Source: Actinomycetota bacterium | GTDB lineage: Bacteria; Actinomycetota; Actinomycetes; S36-B12 | NCBI GenBank assembly: GCA_016717115.1 | Contig: JADKGE010000013.1 | Location: 1-64,000, forward strand | DNA: 64,000 bases | Direction of reading: 5' to 3' | In this document: in pieces, positions 44,380 to 53,245 of the stretch | Layout: each line of letters opens with the position of its first letter | Numbering within the stretch: the first letter of the stretch is position 1 | Program-made: the position numbers and the translations under genes | The notes under the pieces: generated by a model | Told to the model about the DNA's origin: nothing | The model's database searches: none | Seen by the model: only the letters and a program-made list of their open reading frames with translations

Positions 44380-45170
44380 GCCATCACCTCGACGCGGCCG
44401 ATCTCGGGCCCGAGGAAGCGGCGGCCCAGCTTCTGGAATTCCTCCGGATCCCCGGTGGCGAGGAACTGGTGCTGCGGTTCGGGGAGCGACGGATCGCGCA
44501 GGAGGCCGTGACGCACCAGGGTGCGGTAGACGTCCTTGGCCGTCTCCTCCGCACTCGACACCAAGGTCACGTCCTCTCCCATCACGTACGAGATCACGCC
44601 GGTCAGCAGGGGGTAGTGGGTGCAGCCGAGCACGAGGGTGTCGACGTCTGCGGCGCGCATCGGCTCAAGGTACTCGTCTGCGACCGCCAGCAGGTCATCT
44701 CCGCTGGTAATCCCCGCCTCGACGAACTCGACGAAGCGCGGGCAGGCGATCGTCGTGAGACGCGCCTGCGGCGCGGCCGCGAAGGCGTCCTCGTAGGCAC
44801 CAGACGTGATCGTGGCGGCGGTGCCGATGACGCCGACGCGACCCGAACGTGTTGCCGCGACGGCACGCCGAACGGCAGGATGCACCACCTCGATCACCGG
44901 CACGTCGTACCGCTCCCGGGCGTCGCGCAGAGTCGCGGCGCTCGCCGAGTTGCAGGCGATCACGAGCGCCTTGACTCCGTTGTCGACGAGGTGGTCCATG
45001 ATCTCCAGCGAGAAGGACCGCACCTCGGCCAGAGGACGTGGGCCGTAGGGTCCGCGCGCGGTGTCGCCGACGTAGCGCACCGGTTCGTGCGGAAGCTGAT
45101 CGAGCACGGCACGCGCAACCGTCAGGCCGCCCACCCCGGAGTCGAAGATACCGATCGGCGCGTCAGTCAT
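44376..45170 (-). CDS. murI: Glutamate racemase
   Basis: 264 residues from ATG 45170; GTG 45179 in frame is also possible, and neither has a clear ribosome site. IGIFDSGVGGLTVA binds substrate, and the catalytic Cys pair is Cys73 in IACNSASAAT and the Cys in VLGCTHYPLL. It makes D-glutamate for peptidoglycan. Its stop overlaps the MBL hydrolase start by 4 bp. Confidence 0.96.
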   Translation of the reverse strand: MTDAPIGIFDSGVGGLTVARAVLDQLPHEPVRYVGDTARGPYGPRPLAEVRSFSLEIMDHLVDNGVKALVIACNSASAATLRDARERYDVPVIEVVHPAVRRAVAATRSGRVGVIGTAATITSGAYEDAFAAAPQARLTTIACPRFVEFVEAGITSGDDLLAVADEYLEPMRAADVDTLVLGCTHYPLLTGVISYVMGEDVTLVSSAEETAKDVYRTLVRHGLLRDPSLPEPQHQFLATGDPEEFQKLGRRFLGPEIGRVEVMA

Positions 45171-45209
45171 GGTGCGCACAGCCTACGGCGAGGCGCGGCG
45201 CGAACCCAT

Positions 45210-45482
45210 CGCGCCGGCAACAGCCAGCAGATCCCGGCCTTCTACCTGTTCATCAACGGTCTGCTGTCGTTCATCCTCGGCATCATGTACTTCTGGCTGG
45301 CAAGGATGGCGATGATCGGCTCGGCCACGGCATACACGATCATCAACCTCCTGGCGATGCTCAACATCTTCTTCGGCCTGCTCCGCCTGCCGTATGGCTG
45401 GGCAGAGATCGTCCTCAACGCCCTCGTGCTCGTCATCGTCAACGGCCGGGCCGCCAAGGAGTGGTTCACCCGCGCGGCCTAG
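45210..45482 (+). CDS. Small membrane protein with no visible start codon (truncated or unusual start)
   Basis: The frame ending at 45482 is clearly coding: SQQIPAFYLFINGLLSFILG, MYFWLARMAMIGSATAYTII, LLAMLNIFFGLLRLPYGW and VLVIVNGRAAKEWFTRA. It has two or three membrane helices. There is no ATG, GTG or TTG between about 45180 and the helix; the first in-frame ATG (45286) would remove part of helix one. It is either a 5'-truncated remnant abutting murI or it uses a rare start. It lies on the opposite strand from the conserved block around it. Confidence 0.5.
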   Translation, partial: RAGNSQQIPAFYLFINGLLSFILGIMYFWLARMAMIGSATAYTIINLLAMLNIFFGLLRLPYGWAEIVLNALVLVIVNGRAAKEWFTRAA

Positions 45483-45498
45483 CGCGGCGGGCTCGCCG

Positions 45499-46446
45499 TC
45501 ACGCCCACAGCTGTCCCTCGAGGGCCTCCTCCGCCTCGTCGAGGGTTCCGTCGTAGGCACCGGTGGACAGGTACTTCCATCCGCCGTCGCACACGACGAG
45601 GGCGATGTCTGCCGCGCGTCCGTCACGCTCGGCCTTGCGCGCGACGCCGAGCGCCGCATGCAGGATGGCGCCGGTCGAGACCCCGGCGAAGATGCCCTCG
45701 ACCTCCAAGAGCTCCCGCATGCGGCGCACGGCGTCCGCCGCGCCGACCGAGTAGCGGGACGTCAGGACGGCCGAGTCGAAGAGCTCCGGAACGAAGCCCT
45801 CGTCGATGTTGCGCAAGCCGTAGACGAGATCGCCGTAGCGCGGCTCCGCGGCGATGATCTGCACGTCTGGCTTCTCCTGCGCGAAGTAGCGGCCCACCCC
45901 CATCAAGGTGCCGGTGGTGCCCAGGCCGCCGACGAAGTGCGTGATCGTGGGTAGATCCGCGAGCAGTTCGGGGCCCGTGGTATCGAAGTGCGCTTGGGCG
46001 TTGGCGGCGTTGCCGTACTGGTAGAGCATGACCCAGTCCGGATGCTCCGCGGCCAAGCCCTTGGCCACACGCACGGCCTCGTTGGATCCACCTGCCGCAC
46101 CGGAGTGGACGATCCGCGCACCCCATGCGCGGAGGAGCTGGGCGCGTTCGACCGAGGTGTTCTCCGGCATGACGCACACGAGGTGGTAGCCGCGCTGTCG
46201 TGCCACCATGGCCAGCGCGATCCCGGTATTGCCGGATGTCGGCTCGAGCAGCGTCGACCCAGGATGCAGCAGGCCGTCCTTCTCCGCCCGCTCCACCATC
46301 GCGATCGCGGCCCGGTCCTTGACCGACCCGGTCGGGTTGCGGTCCTCCAGCTTCGCCCACAGTCGCACGTCGGCCGACGGCGACAGCCGGGGCAGCCCGA
46401 CGAGCGGCGTGCGACCCACGGAGTCGAGCAGGGAGTCGAAGCGCAC
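45499..46446 (-). CDS. cysM: Cysteine synthase B (O-phosphoserine sulfhydrylase, CysO-dependent)
   Basis: 315 residues. PLP Lys43 is in NPTGSVKDRAA, phosphate is bound by EPTSGNTGIAL and the C-terminal Ser-type contact is in VVCDGGWKYLSTGAYDG. AEPRYGDLVYGLRNIDEGFV and the ending EEALEGQLWA match M. tuberculosis CysM, which uses O-phosphoserine and CysO thiocarboxylate instead of free sulfide. It starts 2 bp after the cysO stop. Confidence 0.95.
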   Translation of the reverse strand: MRFDSLLDSVGRTPLVGLPRLSPSADVRLWAKLEDRNPTGSVKDRAAIAMVERAEKDGLLHPGSTLLEPTSGNTGIALAMVARQRGYHLVCVMPENTSVERAQLLRAWGARIVHSGAAGGSNEAVRVAKGLAAEHPDWVMLYQYGNAANAQAHFDTTGPELLADLPTITHFVGGLGTTGTLMGVGRYFAQEKPDVQIIAAEPRYGDLVYGLRNIDEGFVPELFDSAVLTSRYSVGAADAVRRMRELLEVEGIFAGVSTGAILHAALGVARKAERDGRAADIALVVCDGGWKYLSTGAYDGTLDEAEEALEGQLWA

Positions 46447-46448
46447 GC

Positions 46449-46721
46449 TCAGCCGCCGGCGACCGCGGGCAGGATCGTGATGGAGTCGTTGTCGGCGACG
46501 ACCGTGTCCAGGCCGTCCAGGACGCGCACGTCCTCGTCGTTGAGGTAGACGTTGACAAACCGGCGCAGCCCGCTGTCGTCGAGCAGGCGTTCGGCGATGC
46601 CCGGGTAGTTGACGTCGAGGTCGTCGATCACGGTGGCCACCGAGGCACCCGAGGCGAGCACCACGCGCTCGCCGGACGTGTAGTCGCGAAGGATGGTCGG
46701 GACACGTACTTCGACTGCCAT
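46449..46721 (-). CDS. cysO: Sulfur carrier protein CysO
   Basis: 90 residues from ATG 46721, with GGAG upstream. The beta-grasp fold ends in ILPAVAGG, the site of the thiocarboxylate that donates sulfur to CysM. VPTILRDYTSGE, LRRFVNVYLNDEDVR and the ending are shared with the paralogue at 28693. It sits between mec and cysM as in M. tuberculosis. Confidence 0.94.
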   Translation of the reverse strand: MAVEVRVPTILRDYTSGERVVLASGASVATVIDDLDVNYPGIAERLLDDSGLRRFVNVYLNDEDVRVLDGLDTVVADNDSITILPAVAGG

Positions 46722-46844
46722 GACGTCTCCGAGCACTCGGGCGGGCTACCGCTGGTTGGTTGACGGTTGAAGCAATAGCAGCCTACGAGCGACCCGTTCC
46801 CCCGGCCAGTCGAGATCCCGCAGGTGCGAACCCTTCGCAGGGCT

Positions 46845-47267
46845 CTAGGCCGGCGTCACGTCGATCTCCTCCTCGGTGACGACGCCGTCGACGATCCGGA
46901 ACGACCGCAGTTCGTAAGGCCCGTCGCCCCGCCCGCTCTCCCGCGTCGACACGAGCACGTAATGCGCGTTCGGCTCGGATGCGTACGAGACGTCGGTTCG
47001 CGACGGATACGCCTCGGTGGCGGTGTGGGAGTGGTAGACGACGACAGGCACCTCGTCTCGGCTGTCCATGTCCCGGTACAGACGCAGCAGATCGCCCGAG
47101 TCGAACTCGTAGAAGGTCGGTGAACGGGCCGCGTTGATCATCGGGACGAATCGCTCGGGTCGATCGGACCCGTCGGGTCCGGTGATGACTCCACATGCCT
47201 CGTCGGGGTGGTCTGCGCGCGCGTGCGCCACCATGGCATCGACGAGATCCGCGCGAATGACGAGCAT
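46845..47267 (-). CDS. mec: Mec-type JAMM metalloprotease releasing cysteine from CysO
   Basis: 140 residues from ATG 47267 (GTG six bases upstream is possible). The JAMM zinc site is complete: Glu23 in DEACGVI, then His79-x-His81, Ser89 and Asp92 in YHSHTATEAYPSRTD. In M. tuberculosis the homologue cleaves the CysO-cysteine adduct formed by CysM. It could also trim the Cys-Gly tail of the carrier at 16336, which is inference. Confidence 0.92.
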   Translation of the reverse strand: MLVIRADLVDAMVAHARADHPDEACGVITGPDGSDRPERFVPMINAARSPTFYEFDSGDLLRLYRDMDSRDEVPVVVYHSHTATEAYPSRTDVSYASEPNAHYVLVSTRESGRGDGPYELRSFRIVDGVVTEEEIDVTPA

Positions 47268-47327
47268 CGCCACACCCTAGCCAGCGCTCGCCCCGCCGAC
47301 CGTCACAGTCGGGGGCGGCGCGCATCG

Positions 47328-47873
47328 TCAGGGCATCAGGAGGTTGACCAGCGAATCCTGCAGGTAGGTCAGCCAGTCGTAGACGTGGAACATCCCGGCG
47401 CGCGGATCGTCCTCCGGCAGGCCCGCCAGCTCCGCCTGGTTGTCCTCGGAGATGTCCAGACGCGTGCCAAGTGCGAGTCGGGCGTCGTTGAGGAAGCCCA
47501 GCCAGGCCGCGGCCGCATCGTCGGGCACGGCCGTCTCTCCCGACTCCAGGGCCGCGGCCACCAGCGTCGCATGGGCAACCTTCGTCTCGCGCAGGCTGCG
47601 CTCGGTGAAGCGCCGGAACTCCCCCGCCGCCTCGGCGTCATCCAGGAACGCGTCCGGGAGCAGCCGTGCGAGCGCCGGGTCGTCGGGCACCTGGGCGACC
47701 TCGTCGATGCCCACGAGAGCCGCTAGCGGATCGGCATCCGGGTCCGCCGGAGCCGGCGCGACGAACTCCATCATCTGGTGGGCGAGGGAGATCAGCAGCG
47801 CTCGTTCGATCTCGTCCAGGTGCAGCCGGATGGCTCCGCGACGGGACCTCGAGAAGCCGTAGGGTGCCCCCAT
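47328..47873 (-). CDS. DUF2017 family protein
   Basis: 181 residues, mostly helical: IRLHLDEIERALLISLAHQM, LLPDAFLDDAEAAGEFRRFT and RLDISEDNQAELAGLP. WLTYLQDSLVNLLMP closes the protein. DUF2017 proteins sit next to clpS in actinobacteria, and the start codon here overlaps the clpS stop (TGATG), so translation is coupled. A role in adaptor-mediated proteolysis is guessed from position only. Confidence 0.92.
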   Translation of the reverse strand: MGAPYGFSRSRRGAIRLHLDEIERALLISLAHQMMEFVAPAPADPDADPLAALVGIDEVAQVPDDPALARLLPDAFLDDAEAAGEFRRFTERSLRETKVAHATLVAAALESGETAVPDDAAAAWLGFLNDARLALGTRLDISEDNQAELAGLPEDDPRAGMFHVYDWLTYLQDSLVNLLMP

Positions 47874-48157
47874 CAGTCGTCCTTCTGCATCGTTGCCCAG
47901 AGCCCGTAGCCATGCATCGCGGTGACGTCGCGCTCCATCTCCTCACGGCTGCCGCTGGAGACGACCGCACGGCCCTTCTCGTGCACGTCGAGCATGAGGG
48001 ACTCCGACTTGGCACGGTCGTACTTGAAGTACGTCATGAAGACGTAGGTGACGTAGGACATGAGGTTGACCGGGTCGTTCCAGACGATGGTGATCCAGGG
48101 ATGGTCGGTGGCCTCGACAAGTGTGGGGCTCTCCACTTCAGCAGGCGCCACGGACAT
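47873..48157 (-). CDS. clpS: ATP-dependent Clp protease adaptor ClpS
   Basis: 94 residues. WNDPVNLMSYVTYVF contains the Asn-Asp that binds the alpha-amino group of N-end rule substrates. MLDVHEKGRAVVSSGSRE with the His is the conserved pocket, and the end, HGYGLWATMQKDD, is typical. It delivers N-degron proteins to ClpC/ClpA with ClpP. Confidence 0.96.
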   Translation of the reverse strand: MSVAPAEVESPTLVEATDHPWITIVWNDPVNLMSYVTYVFMTYFKYDRAKSESLMLDVHEKGRAVVSSGSREEMERDVTAMHGYGLWATMQKDD

Positions 48158-48225
48158 GCCGTCATCCTCCCACCTCGCTCCGCTCGACCCTGACGCGTGA
48201 CCCCGTCACCGCCTAGGGTGAGAGC

Positions 48226-49980
48226 GTGCCTGCGCCAGCGATCCCGCCGAGGAACCCCCGACTGCCGACGCCCGCGCTGCTGGAGCGCATTCGCACGAGC
48301 GTCATCGGTGACGACCAGGTGATGGTCGGACCCTTCGGAGAGCGCCGAGTGACGTACGCCGACTACACGGCAAGCGGCCGGGCGCTGACCTTCATCGAGG
48401 ACTTCATCCGCGGCGAGGTGCTCCCCCGGTATGCGAACACCCACACGGAGTCCAGCGGCACCGGGCTGCAGACGACTCGCCTGCGCGAGGACGCCCGGCG
48501 CATCATCGTCGACTCCGTCAACGGCGACGACGACACCTGCGTCATCTTCTGCGGATCCGGGTCGACCGCGGCCATCAACCGGCTCGTCGGGATCCTCAAC
48601 CTGCGCCTGCCTGCCGATCTCGATGCGACGTACGGGCTCTCAACCCACATCCCGGCCGACGAGCGGCCCGTCATCTTCATCGGCCCTTACGAGCATCACA
48701 GCAACGAACTGCCCTGGCGGGAGACCATCGCCGACGTCGTGATGATCCGCGAGGACTCCGACGGGCACATCGACCTCGCGGAGCTCGAGGACCAGCTCCA
48801 CGCCTATCGCAACCGGCCGCTGCGGATCGCCTCGTTCAGCGCGGCCAGCAACGTGACCGGCATCGTCACCGACACGCACAAGGTCAGCCAGCTCCTGCAC
48901 GAGCACGGAGCTCTCGCCTTCTGGGACTACGCCGCGGCCGCACCGTATGTCGACATCGAGATGCGGCCCCGTTGCGAGGAGCACGCCCTCGCCTACAAGG
49001 ACGCCATCTTCCTGTCGCCGCACAAGTTCATCGGTGGACCGGGCACGCCAGGCGTGCTGATCGTGCGCAGGCAGTTGCTCACCAACTCCGTCCCCGACGT
49101 CGTGGGCGGCGGCACGGTCGCCTTCGTCAACCCGGAGCAGCACCGGTACCTCACCGATCCTGTGCATCGCGAGGAGGGCGGCACCCCCGCCATCGTCGAG
49201 TCCATCAGGGCCGGACTCGTCTTCCAACTGAAGAACGCCGTGGGGGTCGACGTCATCCGGGCGCACGAGGAGGACTTCGTTCGACGCGCCATCACGGCGT
49301 GGTCGGCCAACGACGCCATCGGCATCCTCGGCAACCTCGACGCCGAGCGCCTGTCCATCGTGTCGTTCGTCATCCGCCGCCCGAGCGGACGCTATGTGCA
49401 CCACAACCTGGTGGTCGCGATCCTCAACGACCTCTTCGGCATACAGTCGCGCGGCGGGTGCAGCTGCGCCGGGCCGTACGGGCACCGACTGCTGGGCATC
49501 GACCTCGGCCGCTCCAACGAGTTCGAGCGCGAGATCGCCCATGGCTGCGAAGGCATCAAGCCCGGCTGGGTCAGGGTCAACTTCAACTACTTCATCTCGG
49601 ACGCCGTGTTCGAGTACATCGTCTCGGCTGTCGCTCTCGTCGCCGAGCATGGCTGGAAGCTGACGCCGCAGTATCGGTTCGACCAGACGACGGGCCGATG
49701 GCTCCATCGCGAAGGACCGGTCGAGCCGCCGCTGCGCCTCGCCGACCTCACCTACGACGCCACCGGCACCTTGCGCTACCCGGAGCACCGGGATCGCGCA
49801 CCGGAGTCGGCTCTTGCGCTCTACCTTGCACAGGCGCACGACCTTCTCCACTCGCTGCCCGATGACCTGGGCGAGCCGGCGACCGAGGCCGACGGGCTCA
49901 GCCACGACTTCTCGTCGCTGCAGTGGTTCGAGCTGCCCGCCTCGTGCCTGCGCACCGCCGACGCCGCTCCTACCTCGTGA
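48226..49980 (+). CDS. Class V aminotransferase (cysteine desulfurase-like), long form
   Basis: 584 residues from GTG 48226. The PLP core includes YADYTASGRALTFIEDF, SGTGLQTTRLREDARRII, VIFCGSGSTAAINRLVGI and the Schiff-base Lys in AIFLSPHKFIGGPGTPG. GIQSRGGCSCAGPYGHRLLG carries Cys residues in the place of the mobile active loop of desulfurases. At 584 residues it is about 150 longer than SufS, with a C-terminal extension. It may deliver sulfur to the CysO-type carriers or Fe-S assembly, or act on another amino acid; the substrate is uncertain. Its end overlaps the convergent GH18 gene by 11 bp. Confidence 0.85.
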   Translation: MPAPAIPPRNPRLPTPALLERIRTSVIGDDQVMVGPFGERRVTYADYTASGRALTFIEDFIRGEVLPRYANTHTESSGTGLQTTRLREDARRIIVDSVNGDDDTCVIFCGSGSTAAINRLVGILNLRLPADLDATYGLSTHIPADERPVIFIGPYEHHSNELPWRETIADVVMIREDSDGHIDLAELEDQLHAYRNRPLRIASFSAASNVTGIVTDTHKVSQLLHEHGALAFWDYAAAAPYVDIEMRPRCEEHALAYKDAIFLSPHKFIGGPGTPGVLIVRRQLLTNSVPDVVGGGTVAFVNPEQHRYLTDPVHREEGGTPAIVESIRAGLVFQLKNAVGVDVIRAHEEDFVRRAITAWSANDAIGILGNLDAERLSIVSFVIRRPSGRYVHHNLVVAILNDLFGIQSRGGCSCAGPYGHRLLGIDLGRSNEFEREIAHGCEGIKPGWVRVNFNYFISDAVFEYIVSAVALVAEHGWKLTPQYRFDQTTGRWLHREGPVEPPLRLADLTYDATGTLRYPEHRDRAPESALALYLAQAHDLLHSLPDDLGEPATEADGLSHDFSSLQWFELPASCLRTADAAPTS

Positions 49981-51781
49981 CGCGGATCTTGAACTCGGTC
50001 GATGCTGCGGCCAGCACGGCGTTCTTGCCCACGGCGACGACCCGATAGGTGTACAGGCCGCGCACCTTGGGCACCGTCGACCTCACCCGCACGCGGCCCT
50101 TGTCGTTGGTCCTCGCGGTGGCCACGTTCTTCCATCGCTCACCCCGCTGGATCTGCAGGGCAACCTGCTGATTGGCCATCGCCGGCTGGGCGGTGACGCG
50201 CACGACGACGGTTCGGCCCTTCGCGACGCGGGTGTCCTTGGGGGCCGCCGAGACGACGGACTGGATCTGCGTGCTGAATGGCGCGCTGACTCCCTCCACC
50301 CGGCCGGGGGCGCCTGGCACGAAGACCCGCCAGTCGCCCGTCGTGGGCGGGACGACCTGGAACGCGGCGGTGCCGTCGGCGGCCACCGCCACGGTCTGCA
50401 TGTCCACCCACGTCTTGGTTCCGGCCGCGCTGAACTGCAGCGTGGCCGAGGCACCCACGAGCGGTGCGCCGGCGGAGCCGACGTTCGCAGTGACGGAAAC
50501 GGGGGTCCCGAACACCGCGTTGGGCGGGCCCGCCGCCGTGATGTCGGTGGCCACCGGCGCGAGCGACTGCGCATAAGCGGCGATCAGCGGCCACTGCGCC
50601 GGATCCTCGCCGCCCACCGTCCAATAGGCCGCCGCACTGAGTCCGAACTCGCCGACGAGCTGGGTGCGGGCGAGGACGGCCTGCGGACCGACCCACCACA
50701 GGACCCGCTTCGCCGTGCACGTCTGGGCTGCTCCGGACGAGTCCGTCCAGTTCAGCTTCTTGTCGTAGTAGACCCAGTTCTCCTGATCGACCTCCGACCA
50801 CTGGACATCGGTCGGGGCAACGCCGACGGAGGCGAGAAGGGCCGGGATGTTCGCATCGGACACGGAGGTCGAAGAGGTGAGCGACTTGTAGGCCGACGAG
50901 CTCGACGAGGGACAGGTGCCGGTGGTCTGGTTCGCCCCCGAGGCCGTCTTGCGCGTCCAGGCGCGCCCGTACGTCGGCACGCCGATCTGCAGCTTCGCAG
51001 GGTCCATCACGGACGCCGAGTACGAGACGATGGACCGCACCCACGGCATCGGCGCGATCGGCCCGATGCTCCCCACGTGGTAGTCGTAGGCCATGATCCG
51101 GATGCGGTCCACGGAGGGCGCGATGCCCGTGAGGTTGTAGACCCAGTAGCCGCTCCGGTCCCCGCAGGTGCCGCCCGTCGTGCACGGTGGCGGGATCGTG
51201 ACGGCGAGCAGCTTCCCCTGAGCGTGTAGAGCGGCACCGAGCTCGGCCACGAAGGCGGTCCAGTTGGGTTGCGTGGCAGCCCACGACGACGAGCCGTCGC
51301 TGAACGCGAAGGTCTCGTAGTCGAGGTCGATGCCGTCGTAGCCGTTCGAAACGACCAGGGCGACGATGTCGGCGACGTGCGCGCCGCGCAGCCCGGGATC
51401 GGCGAGGGTGGCCGCCATTCGGCCCTTGCCCGAGCCGTCCGCGATCGAGGGCAGCACGGTGAGCCCGGCCCCCTTCAGCTGGCCCATCGCCCATCCGGCG
51501 TTCGCGGCCCCGTTGGAGAAGCTCGGGTTGAACCTCACGGTTATCCCGCCGCCGGCCTTCGCCGTGGCGGAGTACCAGAACGGGGAGACGTCGGTGAACA
51601 GCGCGGCGTTGGCGACCGCCGAGTTGACGCCTTGCGGATTCGCGGGCGACGTCATCCAGTACGGCAGCCAGGCGCTCACGATCCGCTTGGGACCGCCGCC
51701 GTCCGCCTGGGCAGCGCCCGCAGTGACGAGGGGCGATGCCAGGAGGAGACAGGACAGCAGGGCGATCAGGGTGCGGCGCAC
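49970..51781 (-). CDS. Secreted glycoside hydrolase family 18 (chitinase/spore-wall type) protein
   Basis: GTG 51781 gives about 603 residues. A signal peptide (TLIALLSCLLLASPLVTAGA) precedes the catalytic barrel. NGYDGIDLDYETF is the DxxDxDxE motif with its catalytic Glu, and IRIMAYDYHVGSIGPIAPM and LQIGVPTYGRAW are further GH18 strands. After about residue 380 come beta-rich Ig-like modules (NAVFGTPVSVTANVGSAG, TRVAKGRTVVVRVTAQPAM). It probably cleaves chitin-like or peptidoglycan-related sugar polymers outside the cell. It overlaps the aminotransferase end by 11 bp. Confidence 0.88.
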   Translation of the reverse strand: MRRTLIALLSCLLLASPLVTAGAAQADGGGPKRIVSAWLPYWMTSPANPQGVNSAVANAALFTDVSPFWYSATAKAGGGITVRFNPSFSNGAANAGWAMGQLKGAGLTVLPSIADGSGKGRMAATLADPGLRGAHVADIVALVVSNGYDGIDLDYETFAFSDGSSSWAATQPNWTAFVAELGAALHAQGKLLAVTIPPPCTTGGTCGDRSGYWVYNLTGIAPSVDRIRIMAYDYHVGSIGPIAPMPWVRSIVSYSASVMDPAKLQIGVPTYGRAWTRKTASGANQTTGTCPSSSSSAYKSLTSSTSVSDANIPALLASVGVAPTDVQWSEVDQENWVYYDKKLNWTDSSGAAQTCTAKRVLWWVGPQAVLARTQLVGEFGLSAAAYWTVGGEDPAQWPLIAAYAQSLAPVATDITAAGPPNAVFGTPVSVTANVGSAGAPLVGASATLQFSAAGTKTWVDMQTVAVAADGTAAFQVVPPTTGDWRVFVPGAPGRVEGVSAPFSTQIQSVVSAAPKDTRVAKGRTVVVRVTAQPAMANQQVALQIQRGERWKNVATARTNDKGRVRVRSTVPKVRGLYTYRVVAVGKNAVLAAASTEFKIRVTR

Positions 51782-51881
51782 GGAGATACCTTCACTGCAG
51801 GGGACGTTTGATCCATTGTGCGTCATGCCGGTGGCGACCCCGGACACCGGCGCCGACACGGCCTGTCGCACCATTGTCGTC

Positions 51882-53135
51882 ATGCGGTTCCCCGGCCGGC
51901 GGCCCCTCGTGGGCGCCCTGACCATCTCGATCGCCCTCACTACCCTGCTCACTGCCGGCCCCGCATCGGCACGTCCCACCGCACCTACCGACCCTGTCGT
52001 CGACTCGCTCCTCCAGCAGCGCCTCACGAATCCACGGGTCGGCAGCGACGTCGGCCTGATCGTGATCGATGCCGCGACGGGGGCGGTGGTCTCGTCGCAC
52101 GGCGGTGACGCCCTCATGCTCCCGGCGTCGAACATGAAGATCATCACGGCCGTCGACGTGCTGGCCACCCTGGGGGCGAATGCCCGGTTCACGACACGGG
52201 TGCGGTCGGGCGCGACCCCGGGCGACATCGTGCTGGAGGGCGGCGGCGACCCCCTCCTGTCGAGCAGCGACCTGCAGGAGCTGGCCAGCCAGGCAGCGAA
52301 GCAACTGCCCCGCGGGACCAAGATCCTCGTGCACGTTGACGCCGACCTGTTCCCCGTGCCCGGCCGCGGACCCGGCTGGACCAAGGAATACCTGCCGTAC
52401 GTTGCCGCTCCGGTCGTGCCGCTCGCGCGCCTCGGCGACTACAGCCCGGATCCGAGCACCAACGCGGCCCGCGTATTCACCCAGCGGCTGCGCACCCTTG
52501 GTGTCAAGGCCAGGTTGGCCGAACCGGCGGATGCCGGCCCCAACTCGGCGGTGCTGGCCCAGTTCAGCGACAACACCGTGGCGGACGCCGTCAGCCTCAT
52601 GCTCAGCCGCTCGGAGAACAACGTGGCGGAGGTGCTGTACCGGCAGGTCGCGGTCGCCAGCGGACTGGAGCCCTCGTGGGAGGGTGCCCGCGCCGCCGCG
52701 GAGGCGACACTGACCAAGCTGGGCATCGACCCGGCCGGCATGAGCCTGCTCGACGGCAGCGGCCTGTCGCGCAAGAACCGGGTCAGCCCGCGGTTCCTCG
52801 CCGAGGTCCTTCGGCTCGCGCGCGTGACCAGGCCGGAGCGCTTCACGGATATCTTCGATGCCGACGCGCTGCCTGTCAGCGGGCAGACCGGCACCCTCGC
52901 CACCGCGTATGGCCGGTACGTCACCAAGCAGGCGCGCTGCGCGCGCGGTGACGTCCATGCCAAGACGGGCTCGCTGTTCGACACCATCGCGTTGTCCGGA
53001 CTGGCCGAGACGACCGGTGGCGACGAGCGGCTGTTCTCCATTCTCGTCAACGACCGGCCACAGCGCTACTCGGCGCTCTCGATCCGGCAGGTCCTCGACG
53101 GGCTGACGGCGACGATCACCGGCTGCTGGAACTAG
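51882..53135 (+). CDS. dacB: D-alanyl-D-alanine carboxypeptidase/endopeptidase (PBP4, S13 family)
   Basis: 417 residues from ATG 51882, with a signal peptide (LTISIALTTLLTAGPASA). The three penicillin-binding motifs are PASNMK with Ser83 and Lys86, SRSENN, and HAKTGS. LPVSGQTGTLATAYG and SGLSRKNRVSPRFLAEVL are also typical. It trims or cleaves peptidoglycan peptides in the cell wall. It is divergent from the GH18 gene and separated from the IclR gene by a long hairpin. Confidence 0.94.
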   Translation: MRFPGRRPLVGALTISIALTTLLTAGPASARPTAPTDPVVDSLLQQRLTNPRVGSDVGLIVIDAATGAVVSSHGGDALMLPASNMKIITAVDVLATLGANARFTTRVRSGATPGDIVLEGGGDPLLSSSDLQELASQAAKQLPRGTKILVHVDADLFPVPGRGPGWTKEYLPYVAAPVVPLARLGDYSPDPSTNAARVFTQRLRTLGVKARLAEPADAGPNSAVLAQFSDNTVADAVSLMLSRSENNVAEVLYRQVAVASGLEPSWEGARAAAEATLTKLGIDPAGMSLLDGSGLSRKNRVSPRFLAEVLRLARVTRPERFTDIFDADALPVSGQTGTLATAYGRYVTKQARCARGDVHAKTGSLFDTIALSGLAETTGGDERLFSILVNDRPQRYSALSIRQVLDGLTATITGCWN

Positions 53136-53177
53136 GGCCACCCAACTAGCCCGCCGCACCCCACCCCGCTCCACCCC

Positions 53178-53239
53178 GTCGAGCGGTGAGTTGTCGGGGT
53201 GTGGATCCCCCGCGGGACGCCGACAACTCACCGCTCGAC
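53178..53239. terminator. Long bidirectional hairpin terminator
   Basis: Arms 53178-53197 and 53220-53239 are complementary over 20 bp without mismatch. They lie between the convergent dacB and IclR genes, and no T-run follows. The right arm ends 6 bp before the IclR stop. Confidence 0.82.
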
Positions 53240-53245
53240 CGGTGG

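Noticed and set aside
45242..45469. Minus-strand 75-codon frame between murI and cysM
   Set aside because: The opposite frame encodes well-formed membrane helices; the minus frame is Arg/Ser-rich and looks like a shadow.
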